64,000 nt of DNA from Anaeramoeba flamelloides. Its lineage: Eukaryota; Metamonada; Anaeramoebidae. Each line of letters begins with the position of its first letter. Within the stretch, counting starts at the first letter, position 1. The translations under genes were made by a program, and so were the position numbers. The stretch spans positions 1,178,001 to 1,242,000 of the forward strand of contig JANTQA010000057.1 of the NCBI GenBank assembly GCA_027625915.1. The letters run 5' to 3'. The notes below the pieces were generated by a model, which saw only the letters and a list, made by a program, of their open reading frames with translations, had not been told where the DNA came from and searched no databases. Positions 1-11,019 of the stretch are shown in pieces.

Positions 1-1259
1 GAAAAATTGGTCTTTTGAAATAATTCATAAATAAGTAAATTATAGAAATTTTAAAGAATGGGTAAAATGAATCAAACTATTAAAAACAAGAATTCTTTTC
101 CGAAAAAAGTATTAAAAGTGAGTTTGGTTTTTGTAATGATCGGGTTTTTACTTTGTTTTTCAATTTCAAAATGTTGTAAATATTTTTGAAATTTGCTCTT
201 AAATTTATAAAAGATTTTTGTGTCTACTGAACCCTTAATGTTAAAAGAAATGTCTGGATTTATTGTGATGTTCAGAAAAAAAGTTCCCTTCTATTATTGT
301 TTGAAATTAACTTGTTTTTAGAGACAATTCCTACTGTTATTTAGATAGCCAATATGCAAAATTTTTACTGCAATTTCCATTTTAATTTTCCAAATAGAAA
401 TCACAAAGAAGAAGGTACAATCTGTGGCCCTATTTGAAATCTGAAATTGAAAGCAATTAAACATTTTAACCCTTTTAGAATGAAAATACTTGAAATATAT
501 CAGTAAGATGGATTATAAGTGTATCCAAACTCTAAAATAAAAATCAATTCAAGGGAGTGTTATGGTTTATCTGTAGCAAGTGGAAAATAGCTTTTTTTAT
601 CAAAATCAAGTTACCTGATATTTTTTTTATTTTTTTTTTTATTTAATTTTCTCGTTTAAATTCGAGCTCCCTTATTGACCAGTTATTGGTATGTTTTGAT
701 CAATATAGGATCTTGAATAAAAGGATTTTTAAATAATTGGTAAATTTTTATCTCATTTAAATTCCTAATCATAGAGTATTCTTGTTCTTGAATTATTTAT
801 AACCAAGTGAAACTTTGATGATTGGTTGTAATCTGATTCAGGTTAAAAAGCCTTTTATTAATAATTTTTACAAAAGAAAGTCTTATTTTATTATTTGACA
901 ATCAGTTGAATTTCAGATAGGTGATTTTTCACACATTAGTTTTAAGACTACAAAACGTACTCCCCATTTAATGTCGTGAATTTTATCTTTTTAGGTTTTT
1001 AAATCCTAATTTCTGAAATACAAAAAAAACCCCTTTTTTGCAAAAAGCGGAAACACACAAAGTTTGTAATTACTCCACCAACATCAAATGATCTTTTCAT
1101 AATAATTGAATAATTATTTCCAATTTTGAAATTTTTTATGCTGGAAAGAAAAACAAACAAGATATTTTTTTTTAATTGACTCTTACCACAATCTATCTTT
1201 TTTTTTTCTTGTACAAACACACACCAAGAATCAACTAAATGACAAACACCATTTTACAG
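1..1259. repeat. AT-rich repeat remnants upstream of the PH-domain exons
   Basis: No gene is supported here. Bases 55-200 are an inverted, diverged copy of a repeat that recurs in direct orientation at about 2420-2580 and 3600-3770, and inverted again at about 13945-14000. A short open stretch at about 1050-1110 (reading like KHTKFVITPPTSNDLF) could be a small exon of a neighbouring gene, but no donor or acceptor pair supports it. The rest is homopolymer-rich AT DNA. Confidence 0.5.
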
Positions 1260-1696
1260 AGAAAAAATATTTTAAAGGAAGGATGGATTTTATGTGAAGT
1301 AAACAATATTTTTACTTGGATGAAAATTTGTGTGTTTATTTCTTTTGATAGACAAAAGTTATTCTAAACAAACAACTTGTGTTTTTTTCTTCTTTCTAAC
1401 TCTTTTTCCAATACGATCTCAAGAAAACTGGAAGATTTAAAAAAAATCAATATCATGAAAGATATGTGCAACTCGTCCAAATCAGAGGCTCTACCCAATT
1501 AAAGATCTTTGCTGCGGAGTCGAGGGTGTCCAAAAATAAACCTGAAAAGAACATTGATTTAAAAAACATCAGCGGAATGGGGTATTTTACTCAGCAGGGT
1601 AAATGCTTTTTTGTTGTTGTGTTTGACAAAAAAATCAATTTTAAATCAGCAATTGATAAGGTTGACTTAGAACAATGGGCAGTTACCATAGCTCGT
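1260..1696 (+). CDS. PH-domain coding region, two exons, gene ends unresolved
   Basis: Two exons join in phase. Exon A is 1260-1298, after a TTTTACAG acceptor and before a GTAAAC donor. Exon B is 1424 to about 1694/1696, after CTCAAG. Together they read RKNILKEGWILCE, then KTGRFKKNQYHERYVQLV, then about 70 further residues ending FKSAIDKVDLEQWAVTIAR. This has the layout of a pleckstrin homology domain: an opening G-W-I-L strand, a basic first loop, R-Y strands, and the C-terminal helix with the near-invariant Trp (DLEQWAVTI). PH domains usually bind phosphoinositides or partner proteins at membranes. The start exon was not found. Downstream, the donor near 1695-1697 is poor (GTGTTT or GTTTGT), and a possible last exon after ACACAG at about 1877 gives only a few residues. 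It may be a small PH protein, part of a larger gene, or a decaying copy. The frame runs on as a low-complexity F/L-rich tail to 1849, which I read as intron. Confidence 0.55.
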
Positions 1697-1929
1697 GTTT
1701 GTGTTTTGCGTTTTGTATTTTGTCTTTTGTGTTTTGTCTTTTCTCTTTTCTTTTTGATTTTTGTGAATCTTGGTTTGTTTAAACTCTTTTTTTTTTTTTT
1801 TTTCAAAAAACTTATTTTTGTTTTCTTTTATTTTCCCCTTAAATTTTGAAAGGCCTTTTTCAAATACCAACACAGTAAACACCCTTCCACAACGACACTA
1901 TTACGGCTGATCAATTTAAAATTTTGAAA

Positions 1930-4900
1930 TGATCACCAAGTGCATTTTTTTTTCCTTTTTTTTCTCTTGTTGTGATTATTTTTGTTTCTATTTTTCAAGC
2001 AAAAAATCAATCATTTTATTTCTTTTAGAAAAAAATTATTGAATATGATTTGAAGAAAAAGTAAACAAGAAACACAGAAACGTTTAAAAAAAGAAAATGA
2101 AGTGTTCAGGTTAAAAGTTGCTTAATCTTAATATCTTTACCTTTTACTCAAGTTATTTCTGATCCTATTCGAAAAGAAATTTTTTGTGGTTAAAATTAAT
2201 TAAACAAGTTTCAAACAAATACCTTATAAAAATCCAACAAACTCATTTCCAATGATTTTGGAAATAAAGAAAAATATTTTTCTTTTGAAAAAAGTGGAAA
2301 AATTATAAAAAAATTATTGAAGATTTTATCTTTTAAAAAACTCTCAAGTGCTCACTTTTAATATCTTTTAAAATGTCCACTCATTCAGTTAAGCAACGAG
2401 TAAACTCAAAAAATCTTCTCGTAAAATTTAATAGCAAATTCAAAAAAATTTTACCACATCTCGAAATTGAAAAACTAATGTAAAAACCCGATTACTATAA
2501 AAACCAAAATCACTTTTAATGCTTTTTTCGAAATGAAATTATTTTTTTTAATATTTTGATTCATTTTTCTCATTTTTAAAAAGTTCCAAAATTCACTTAG
2601 TGTTGTGGAAAAAAAGTGAAACTGGAAAAAAAGTAAAACGCGGTTTTTAATTGGGAAGATTACATAAAATTCAAAGAAAGATCAATGAAAAAAAGAATAA
2701 ATAAATAAATAATGACAAAATGAAGTATTCGCCACAATAACAGTTTTTTTTAATACTATCCTTTGGTATGGTCTTGTCTTTGATTGATCAATTATTAAAA
2801 GTTTGTTCAAAAAATTGACTATTTTTGAGATCTCCAAAACTACACCAACAATTTCGATAAATCAAGTAGATTTAAATTGTATTTGTTGGATTGATTGAAA
2901 ATAATATAATGTGTTATTATTTGAAGTTAATTGGTTTCTTCTTTTGATTGATTTTACTTTTCATTTTCAGGTTCTATTAATGTTCCCAATTAAAAACAGT
3001 GTTTTACTTTTTTTCCTGTTTCACTTTTTTTCCATAACGGTTATTTCTGAATTACTGATAAATTGTAATTTATGTTTGGAAAATTTTACTTGATTTTCCT
3101 ATTTGAAATTGTTATGTTCAAGCTTTGGATAAAGCATTTTATGAAGTTAAGTGATAAGAAACACTGTAAAATTAGTTGCTCTTCAAAATATTCTTTTTCA
3201 GTAACTTTTTAATAAGAAATAGTCCGAATATTTATAAAAATAGAAATTGAACTAAAAATTTTTTGAAATCTCTTAGAATTTATCAGTATTTCAAAAAAAC
3301 AATATTTTCTTTAAATAAGATTGAAATCTTATTATTTTCTACAAAAGAAATTCACAAAAATACTTTTTAAAAATGCAACCACAAAGTTTTAAAATAACCC
3401 AGTATAAAAAATCTACTTAATTTCAAAAAAATTACAATACCTGTATTTGAATCATAAATGGGAAAAAATTTTCATTTCATTTTCAATTTCCTTTTTCCAA
3501 AAAAAGCAAAAAATTACAACCCACTTCTTTTAAAACTCTATTTATTAACAGAAAAATCTCGAAAATGAAGTGAACATTTTTTCCTATTTATAATTAAAAT
3601 ACCAGTAAAAGCAAATTCAAAAAAATTTTGCCACATCTTGAAATTTAAAAATGAGGTAAAATTCTGATTACTACAAAACAAAACTTTTTTTTAATGCTCT
3701 TTTCCGAAATGAATAATTGTTATAAAAAGTTTGATCCATTTTTTTTTATTTTGGAAAAGTTCAAAATCCAAATATATTTCTGGATTATTTAAAAAAAAAA
3801 ATTATTTTCATTGTGGACGAAGAAAGAAATCTTATTTTCTGTTAAGGAAGTGTAACAAAAATATAGTTTAAAAATGAAACCTCAAAGTTTTAGAATGAAC
3901 TCAGTATAAAAAAATCTTATTAATCTTAGAAAAAATTACAGTAATTATTTACAACTTGAAAAAAAATAATTTGTTTATTCAAAGAACACTTCAAATCAAT
4001 TTTTTCTTTTTATTTAAAAAAAAAAAAAATCTGAGAAAAAAAACCAAACAAAAAATTAAAAATTCTCCCAAAAAACACCTTTTTAAAACTTGGAAAATTC
4101 AACTTTTAACCTAGAGAAATATTTCTTAATTTGATTATTTATAATCAATAATTAATAATCCAATCTTTTTTTTTTATTATTGAGTTATTAAAAACACAAA
4201 AATTAGAGGTATACATAAACTTTACATTATTTCTCAATTTTTTAATTAATTTAAAGCAAATAAAACGAATCCTGATTTATAATTCTAATTATAAAAATTA
4301 AGGAATAAAGAATATCAAATAACTTATTTTTATAATAATGGTTCCACGTTTCTACTCTTAATATTTGAAAAAGGATATTATCCAATCTTTTAAATTTCTA
4401 GATATTTCATAATTTATGAAAATGAAATAAAAGATCATGTTTTTCTGATCTTCAAGGATTTAAATATTTGGTTTATTTTTTCTTGTATTTTTAAAATAAG
4501 ATTAAATTTGAAATTTTATTTATTCATACAGACTATCAGAAATTACAAAAGGTGAGATTTTATTAAAAATCAAAATGTTTTGTAAAATTTTCTTTTTATT
4601 TTTCAAATCCAAAAAAATTCAAAAAAGGATCAAGATTTTTTTCACTGAAGAATTAATTGGGAAAAATGAAATCTTTAAAAATGATAACCCATTTCTCGAA
4701 AGTTGAAAAATGAAGTTTAATCTCAAGTCTAATTATATCTTGTTACACAAAATTACTCTATTATCTTTGGGTGAAAAAATAAATTCATAAGAGTTACTAG
4801 TCTCTTAAGGGACAAGGCACCAAATTCATTCTTCAGAGACCTTCCAAATTTCACACTTTCATTTTGTTTAACGTGTTTAGGATCTTTTCTCCACAGATTA

Positions 4901-5050
4901 AAAGAAATTTTTTTTTTGTAATAAATGTAGTTTTTTTGGTATATATTTTTCGTTATGCTATAAATACCTACTAACACCAATATTTCAAGAAAAGCAATAA
5001 AAAAGTACCTTCCAAATAAAAAGAAATTATAATTTTCTATTTATTTCTTG
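1930..5050. repeat. Repeat-rich intergenic DNA with diverged element copies
   Basis: No gene is supported. The interval holds two direct copies of one repeat (about 2420-2580 and 3600-3770; shared core around GCAAATTCAAAAAAATTTT) and an inverted-repeat element at about 2600-3044 listed separately. A minus-strand open frame at 4753-4980 is short, lacks homology I recognise, and has no splice or codon support. Confidence 0.5.
2600..3044. mobile_element. Inverted-repeat (MITE-like) element, about 445 bp
   Basis: The left end, about 2600-2655, contains GTGGAAAAAAAGTGAAAC, then GTAAAACGCGG, then TTTTTAATTGGGAA. Its reverse complement recurs at about 2988-3044 (TTCCCAATTAAAAAC, then GTTTTACTTTTTTTCC, then GTTTCACTTTTTTTCC) with a few mismatches. 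The arms are about 55 bp and the interior has no coding capacity. The shape is that of a non-autonomous DNA transposon. No clear target-site duplication is visible. Confidence 0.6.
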
Positions 5051-5052
5051 GA

Positions 5053-5464
5053 ACACATGTGCATAAAGTGATGTCTTAATATTTTACGTTTTTTTACTAA
5101 ATTTGACATTTTTCCAAAAACTCTAAAACTTTTCCTATACGTCCGTATTGTAGAGATTTTTTGTCAGCAGACTTGGGGGGTCTAAGAGCAAACAATTCGA
5201 TTTTAATAAAAGAATAAAAATGTTTGGGGAAGAAACAGAAATTCAAAAATCGAAAATAATTTTCAGAAATCAAAACAAAAAAAACAACCTCAAACATTTT
5301 TATTCTTTTATTAAATTGTTTTTTTTTTGCTATTAGAAACCTCATGTTTGTTGACAAGAAACATTCCCTGTCAGGGGGCAGAGGAAAAATTTTCTAGTTT
5401 TTGGAAAAATTTCAAATTTAGTATACAGAACTTAAAATATTAAGACATCACTTTTTGCACATTA
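5053..5464. mobile_element. Nested foldback element with two concentric inverted repeats
   Basis: The outer arms, about 90 bp, start with GTGCATAAAGTGATGTCTTA at 5060 and end with the inverted equivalent (TAAGACATCACTTTTTGCAC) near 5460. They continue through a shared TTTCCAAAAACT segment. Inside, a second inverted pair lies at about 5200-5228 (TTTTAATAAAAGAATAAAAA then TGTTTG) and 5286-5318 (CAAACA then TTTTTATTCTTTTATTAAA). The interior carries no convincing gene. A foldback or MITE-type non-autonomous element is the best reading. Confidence 0.6.
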
Positions 5465-5749
5465 GAATTGATTATTCAAAAAAAAAAGGGATGAAGTGGA
5501 ATTTTATTACCATTTATGATTAAAAATTTTAAGAAAATCACAATTTACTAATTTTCTATCCAATTCTCAAAAATTTCAATTTAATTATTAGAAAAAATAG
5601 CAATTCTTTTTTCTTTTTTTAAATAGAATCTTTTATTGAATTTTCCGAATTGGTCTTAACTTATCTTTTTTTCCCTTTTTTCAAATTATTCTCAAAATCT
5701 CTCTTTGATTTCATTTATCTTTATTGTGTACGTTTCTAAAATTCTTTAG

Positions 5750-7801
5750 TGTTTACCAAAAATAAAAAGAGGAGGTATAAAATGCGAAGATGAACAAAAT
5801 ACAAACCAAACCACGACTAAAACAAAAAGCATCCTCAAACCACAGTTATCCAACGAATATCGAAACAATAATAATACACAAAATCAAAATTCTATCAACA
5901 ATTTATCCACAAACACAAATGTTCTAAACCAGGAACGAGATCAAATTGATGGTCTACTAAGCAGATTACAAACTGTTTCGATGGATAATTTAAAACTCCA
6001 TAACAATAAAAACCAAACAAACACAAGCTACTCAACGAATACTCTGAATTCAAATAATAACAACACATATAACAATTTACCAAATCAAAATCATTATTTA
6101 AACCGTAATATTCAACAACAACAAAACACCAATTACCCCCTTGAAAGCATTAACAGCAACAATCAATCTTATACAAGCTTTACAACAAACCAAAATAACA
6201 CCCAAAACAATGTAAACCTTGGTAATTATTCAACAACACAGATAAAAACCTCTGAAAATAATTTTGATCAAACAAGAGATATGGGCAAATTATCTCCATT
6301 ACAAAATTTAAGAAAAAGAAGAGTTTTAGGTTCACAGACCAATAATAATTTTCAAAATCAACAACAATCGAAAGTGCAATCACAACAGCAAAACCCACAG
6401 AATTATCAACAACAAAATTATCAACCACAAAATTATCAACAACAACAAAATTATCAACAACGGGAGCAGCAACAACAAAATTATCAACAACAACAACAAC
6501 AACAAAATTATCACCAGGGAGGGGAATCAAACGATTTTATAAGACAGGCGCTCTTACAAAATCAAAATGAACTATTATTGATAAAACAAAAAAAAAAAGA
6601 ACAACAAAAACAACTAATGGGATATGATCAGATGATGGTCGACACAAGAAATATAATTGAGAAATCCAAAAATGAATATCAACAATTTGAAATGAATCAA
6701 AATAACGAAATTGAAAAACTCCGTAATTTGATGTTCCAACTTCAAAAAGAACAAGAAGATAAATTAAAAACATTTCAGCAAGAACAAAATTTGTTAAATT
6801 ACAAATTACAAACAATTAAGGAAGAGAGAACCAAAATCGAGAACGAACAAAAGAAATTGGACCAAGAAGAATTTAATCTTGAAAATGATATAGTCACCAA
6901 AGGAAGGTTACTTTTGGAACAGGAAAAACAAATAGAGCAGATGAGAATTGACGAGCAAAGAAAGATGGAAGAGATGGAACATCTAAAAAGATTCAGAATC
7001 ATGGAAGAAGAGAGGAAGATCAATGAACTAAAAAAATTGGAACAATTAAAAAAAATTGAAAAACTAAGAAAAATGGAAGAACAACAAAAATTAGAACAGT
7101 TAAAGCAAATTGAACAGCAAAGGAATTTCGAAGAACAAAGAAGGTTGGAAGAGCAGAGGAGATTGGAAGAACAAAGAAAAATGGAAGACTTGAAGAAATT
7201 GGAAAGATTAAGGATGGAAGAACAAAGGAAAATGGAAGACTTGAAGAAATTGGAAAGATTAAGAATCATGAAGGAACAAAGGAATACGAAGGATTTGCAA
7301 CGAATAATGGAAGAACAAAAACGGTTCGGAGAGCAAAGGCAACCCGAAGAACAAGGGAGAGTTGAACAGAACATGGGCAACGAAGAAAGAAATCTTCATG
7401 ACCAAAAAAGGAGATTAGAAGAGCAAAGGAAATTAGAAGAACAAAGAAGGCTGGAACAACGATCAAGAATACAGCAGCCAAAGAATATCAGCTCCACAAA
7501 CCAAACCTCCGATCTTAATTCAGTTTTAGGCAGATTCAGAAACACTAGCATGAACAATTTGTCGAATTATAATTCCAGATTTGGAAGATCTCGGTCTTCA
7601 AAGCCCTCTCTTGGCACAACTCAATACCAAAGCACAAATTCCCCAAAACCAAATATTGATGATATCTTATCAAAAATGAAAAATAAAAACAACTTTGGAC
7701 AAACATCAGTATCAACTTCAACTTCAACAACCACTACTACCACTACAACATCAACAACAAATATAGACGATCTCTTGCAAAAGTTACGATCTAAAAATTA
7801 A
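5750..7801 (+). CDS. Gln/Asn-rich coiled-coil protein, 3' exon
   Basis: The first in-frame ATG is at 5981 and gives 606 aa. The frame stays open and equally Asn/Gln/Thr-rich back to about 5750, where ATTCTTTAG looks like a splice acceptor. The true N-terminus is therefore probably in an upstream exon I could not find. Residues (numbered from 5981) about 1-180 are prion-like Asn/Gln-rich, with repeated NYQQQ units. Residues about 190-500 are a long charged coiled coil with EEQRKLEEQRRLEEQ-type heptads, including a tandem duplication of EEQRKMEDLKKLERLR at about 7171-7260. The C-terminus is Ser/Thr-rich and holds two related short motifs, NIDDILSKMKNK and NIDDLLQKLRSK, the latter at the very end. 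No enzymatic domain is visible. A structural or scaffold role is a guess from composition. A decayed relative lies at 11.0-11.5 kb. Confidence 0.8.
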   Translation, partial: CLPKIKRGGIKCEDEQNTNQTTTKTKSILKPQLSNEYRNNNNTQNQNSINNLSTNTNVLNQERDQIDGLLSRLQTVSMDNLKLHNNKNQTNTSYSTNTLNSNNNNTYNNLPNQNHYLNRNIQQQQNTNYPLESINSNNQSYTSFTTNQNNTQNNVNLGNYSTTQIKTSENNFDQTRDMGKLSPLQNLRKRRVLGSQTNNNFQNQQQSKVQSQQQNPQNYQQQNYQPQNYQQQQNYQQREQQQQNYQQQQQQQNYHQGGESNDFIRQALLQNQNELLLIKQKKKEQQKQLMGYDQMMVDTRNIIEKSKNEYQQFEMNQNNEIEKLRNLMFQLQKEQEDKLKTFQQEQNLLNYKLQTIKEERTKIENEQKKLDQEEFNLENDIVTKGRLLLEQEKQIEQMRIDEQRKMEEMEHLKRFRIMEEERKINELKKLEQLKKIEKLRKMEEQQKLEQLKQIEQQRNFEEQRRLEEQRRLEEQRKMEDLKKLERLRMEEQRKMEDLKKLERLRIMKEQRNTKDLQRIMEEQKRFGEQRQPEEQGRVEQNMGNEERNLHDQKRRLEEQRKLEEQRRLEQRSRIQQPKNISSTNQTSDLNSVLGRFRNTSMNNLSNYNSRFGRSRSSKPSLGTTQYQSTNSPKPNIDDILSKMKNKNNFGQTSVSTSTSTTTTTTTTSTTNIDDLLQKLRSKN
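7171..7260 (+). repeat. Tandem 45-bp duplication inside the coiled coil
   Basis: Two nearly identical in-frame copies encode EEQRKMEDLKKLERLR followed by a short M-containing linker. They differ at very few bases, which suggests recent expansion of the coiled-coil repeat. Confidence 0.75.
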
Positions 7802-9426
7802 TTTTAATTTTCCTCTTTTTGTGTTTTTAGCTTTTTTTTTTTTTTTTTTTCTTTTTGATAAACTAAATTGATCTAGAAAGAAATATTTATAATCATTTAT
7901 TTTCAATTTTTATTTTTTTTTTGATTGTAATTTTGTTTTGTTTCACATCTCAACTACACAAAAAAATCTTTTAAAAACTTTTAACCAATTTCTTTTTACC
8001 ACTTATTAGAAGATATTTATAAAAAAATATTTTTTTTTGTAGTAATCGTTAAATTTTAATACCAATACAGAAAATTACTATCAATACAAAAAACAATTAT
8101 AAATTTTTTAATTTTAATTTTTTTCAATAATTTTTTTTTATTAATAAAAGAGTAGTAAATTTATATATAATAAATATTACTATTTGTAGTAAAATAAATG
8201 GAAGGTTATTTTCATTCTGTTTTCCTTTCCCAAAAAAGATTTTATAAATGAGGAACTTTTCAAAATTTGAATTCTGAAAAGAAGCTTAAATTATCCAACT
8301 ACCTCTTTTAGAATTGGGAAATTTGATGATCTGTGTTCATTCTTTGGATGTAATTTTTTTTTTTTGAAAGTTGAATGAAAATTTTGATCTTTTTATTTTG
8401 CAAGTAACATTATATGAACATGTTACCTAATCATGAATTTATATTTAAAAATAGAATAAATTCTAAATTAAATTTCAAAAAAAAGTTTTTTAAATAAATA
8501 TCTAGTCGATTAATATACACTTGCTCATAGCCACAATCTCATGTTTCAAATTTAATGGTGTTTATTAATCTTTTCTAGTTTAATCATAACGAGAGTTAAA
8601 TTTTGATTCTTTTTTTAAAATAATTCAAATAATTCTTTTTTTGATTCCATGTAAGAACATGATTCTTTTTTTTATATTTTAATCATTAGTTTCAACTTAT
8701 TACTTGATTCAATTTGATTTTTCTTATTATTACAACACTTTCAAAATGTATTAATTAAATATTTTTTTTTTATTTTCAAAAAGAATTTAATTTTTCTCAA
8801 AAAAATAAAAATTTGTATTTTTTCTTCTTGTTATTTTAGTTTTCATCATCTTTTTTGCAATATTGACTTTTTTATGTTTCTTCTTGATATGAAAATTATT
8901 TTTGTTTGGAATGGAATCAAAAGAATCTATTTTTTTTCTTCATAATATGTTTTGACATGTAATAAAAAATAATTTTTTTGAATACATGTATTCAAAATAA
9001 AATGAATTTTGATTTTTTTGAGTAATTATTCTTAAAAATTACTCTAAAAAGCCAAAAATGTTTTCAAAAAATGAAAATAGTGAATCATTTTAATATCACG
9101 ATTCCAAATTTGTGATTATTGCGATTAAAAAAATTCCAAAAATTTATTCTTTTTGTCGCTCTGAAAATAACTATAAATTATTAAATAATAATTTACAAAC
9201 AATTCAATACTTAATAATGCTAAATATTTGATATTTTGAGAAAGTCATAAATTAAGTATTGAATTTTTTTAAAATTTTTTGTAATTTTTTGTTATTTTTT
9301 GTAATTTTTCTAATTTTTAGGAATTGTTTTTTTTTTCTTATGTATATTATTATTCTAAAATTAACTGTATTTTTTACAGAAAAAAATTATTATTGATCTT
9401 TAATTTACAAAATTTCATTTTTCATA
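7802..9426. other. AT-rich intergenic DNA, no gene seen
   Basis: Long T and A runs and AT-rich low-complexity sequence follow the Gln/Asn-rich gene. I see no splice-supported exon, RNA gene or clear element boundary. Confidence 0.5.
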
Positions 9427-9618
9427 CAGCTAGTTCAACTTTTAAGGCACAAACTTTCAACAAAATTTAAGGTACAAAAAAAACTCAAATCAAGGCACAA
9501 AATTTGGTTTTTTTTTTACAAATTATTTTACTAGTATTTGATTTTTGTGCCTTAATTTGAGATTTTTATTTCGCCTTAAATTTCTCTGAAGTATGTGTCT
9601 TAAAAGTGGAACTGACTG
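9427..9618. mobile_element. Tc1/mariner-like MITE, copy 1 (192 bp)
   Basis: Flanked by TA on both sides. The left end reads CAGCTAGTTCAACTTTTAAG, then GCACAAACTTTCAAC; the right end is its inverted equivalent, finishing GTGGAACTGACTG. The arms make up most of the element and there is no coding capacity. The CAGT-like termini and TA flanks fit non-autonomous members of the Tc1/mariner superfamily. A better-preserved copy is at 25318-25513. Confidence 0.7.
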
Positions 9619-9624
9619 TAGTAT

Positions 9625-9960
9625 TCTCCATCAAGTCCTCGAGAGTACCTAGATTTTCCAGAATTCAATAGAAACGAATAATTTTTATAGAATTTTCTCT
9701 TTTCTTGTATAAGCCGAAAAACCTAACCAAAGTGTCCATAAAGTATCATAGAGTGCCTAGGTTTTCTTGAGGTTTTCTGTTTATCTGTAAAATCTATTGA
9801 TTTTCGTTAGGTCTTTTTTAATTTTTGAAATAAACCGAAAATTTATTAAATTTTCGGTTTATTTCAAAAATTAAAAAAAACCTAGAACACGTCACAAATA
9901 AATAGAAAACTCAAGAAAACCTAACGGCGTTTTTCCTGGATTCAAAATAATGGATAAAAT
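9625..9960. repeat. Nested hairpin array, locus A
   Basis: The array opens with a diverged CATCAAGTCC..AGTACCTAGATTTTCCAGAATT segment. A large hairpin follows: outer arms at about 9756-9786 (CTAGGTTTTCTTGAGG and following) and 9893-9926 (ACTCAAGAAAACCTAAC), and inner 32-bp perfect arms at about 9811-9875 meeting at a single T. The inner arms contain GAAATAAACCG and CGGTTTATTTC. The same family occurs at 46.06-46.35, 55.42-55.75 and 56.13-56.34 kb. It encodes nothing, and no LINE coding remnant is visible beside this copy. Confidence 0.75.
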
Positions 9961-10110
9961 AATTTTTACCCAATTCTTTTCAATTATGGAAAACCAAAGC
10001 AGTTTTTTTTTTTTTACTTTTCAGAATAAACTGAAAATTTCTGAAATTTAAAGTCTTTTTCAAAAATTATCTTAACCTAAGGGGGATGCCCTAGCTTTTT
10101 CTGAATTCAA

Positions 10111-10131
10111 TATATATATATATATATATAT
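10111..10131. repeat. (TA)n microsatellite
   Basis: Uninterrupted TA dinucleotides directly after a decayed CCTAGC..CTGAATTC segment of the hairpin family. Confidence 0.9.
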
Positions 10132-10674
10132 CAATTGAAATGAATAAATAATTCTTTAATAGTCAAAATAATGAATTACCAATTTGAAAGATATTTTCAA
10201 AATTTAACATAATTTTAAAATATAATTATTGGTATCTTAACTGTGAAAAAAAAAATTAGAAAATTTTTTACTATTAAATTTAAAAAAAATTTTAATAGAA
10301 CTGGGAAATTTGGATTTTCCCAATTAAATTGTAAAATATCCAAAAAAATTTTGAAGATCAAAGATCTTTTATTAACCAATAGTGTTTATTCTATATGAAG
10401 TTATTAAAAAATCTAAAAATAACAATTGTTGAATTTTTTTTTGAAAGAATTTCTTAATAATTATGATGGGTTAAAGGCGGTTTGGCTAAATACACAAGAA
10501 TAATTTTAAAAAAAAATTTTAAAGATGGAACTTTTTATTCTCGAAACTTGTTAGTGTTTGTGTTTTTTTTGATTATTTGAATTTATCATATTGGTTCAAT
10601 TGCTTTTAAAGAAATCACAAATCGAAAAATGATTACTTTTTTTGAAATTAATGTTATTTTGGTTATTCTTATTC

Positions 10675-10904
10675 AGATTGATGATTATTATCCTGACATT
10701 AAAGGAAGTTCAACTGAAAAATCATGGGAGGTAAGATATTTAGTTCTAAAATATTCTGTAGAGTTCTTTAAAAATTAAGGATATTCTAGTAAAGTTTGCT
10801 TCGTGATCATTTTTTTATTTTTCAAAAAAATTTCAATATGTTTTTTACAGAGGTTGATTCGTTGGGTGACACAAATGAACTGCAAAATTTGAAATTCTCA
10901 AACG
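10675..10904 (+). pseudogene. Possible two-exon gene remnant or small 3' gene end
   Basis: A stretch after TTATTCTTATTCAG (about 10675) reads IDDYYPDIKGSSTEKSWE and ends at a canonical GTAAGA donor (10732). Following TTTTTTACAG (about 10850), the frame continues RLIRWVTQMNCKI and stops. The splice signals are good and the sequence is not low-complexity, but no upstream exon joins convincingly and I do not recognise the family. It could be the end of an undetected gene or a relic. It lies just upstream of the decayed copy of the Gln/Asn-rich gene. Confidence 0.3.
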
Positions 10905-11019
10905 TTCTTGTTGCTAAAGAACAAAAAGTTGAAACAACAAACCAACCTTAATATTTTTAGCCTATTATTTGGTTTTTACCTTATTATTTTTCTTTTTAAC
11001 AACAAGAACAAAAACGAGT

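Noticed and set aside
4529-4548. Possible 20-nt microexon between CATACAG and GTGAGA
   Set aside because: Splice signals look good, but nothing joins to it in frame and the length is within chance in AT-rich DNA.
6180-7380. Several minus-strand frames under the Gln/Asn-rich gene
   Set aside because: Mirror images of CAA/GAA repeats in the real plus-strand frame.
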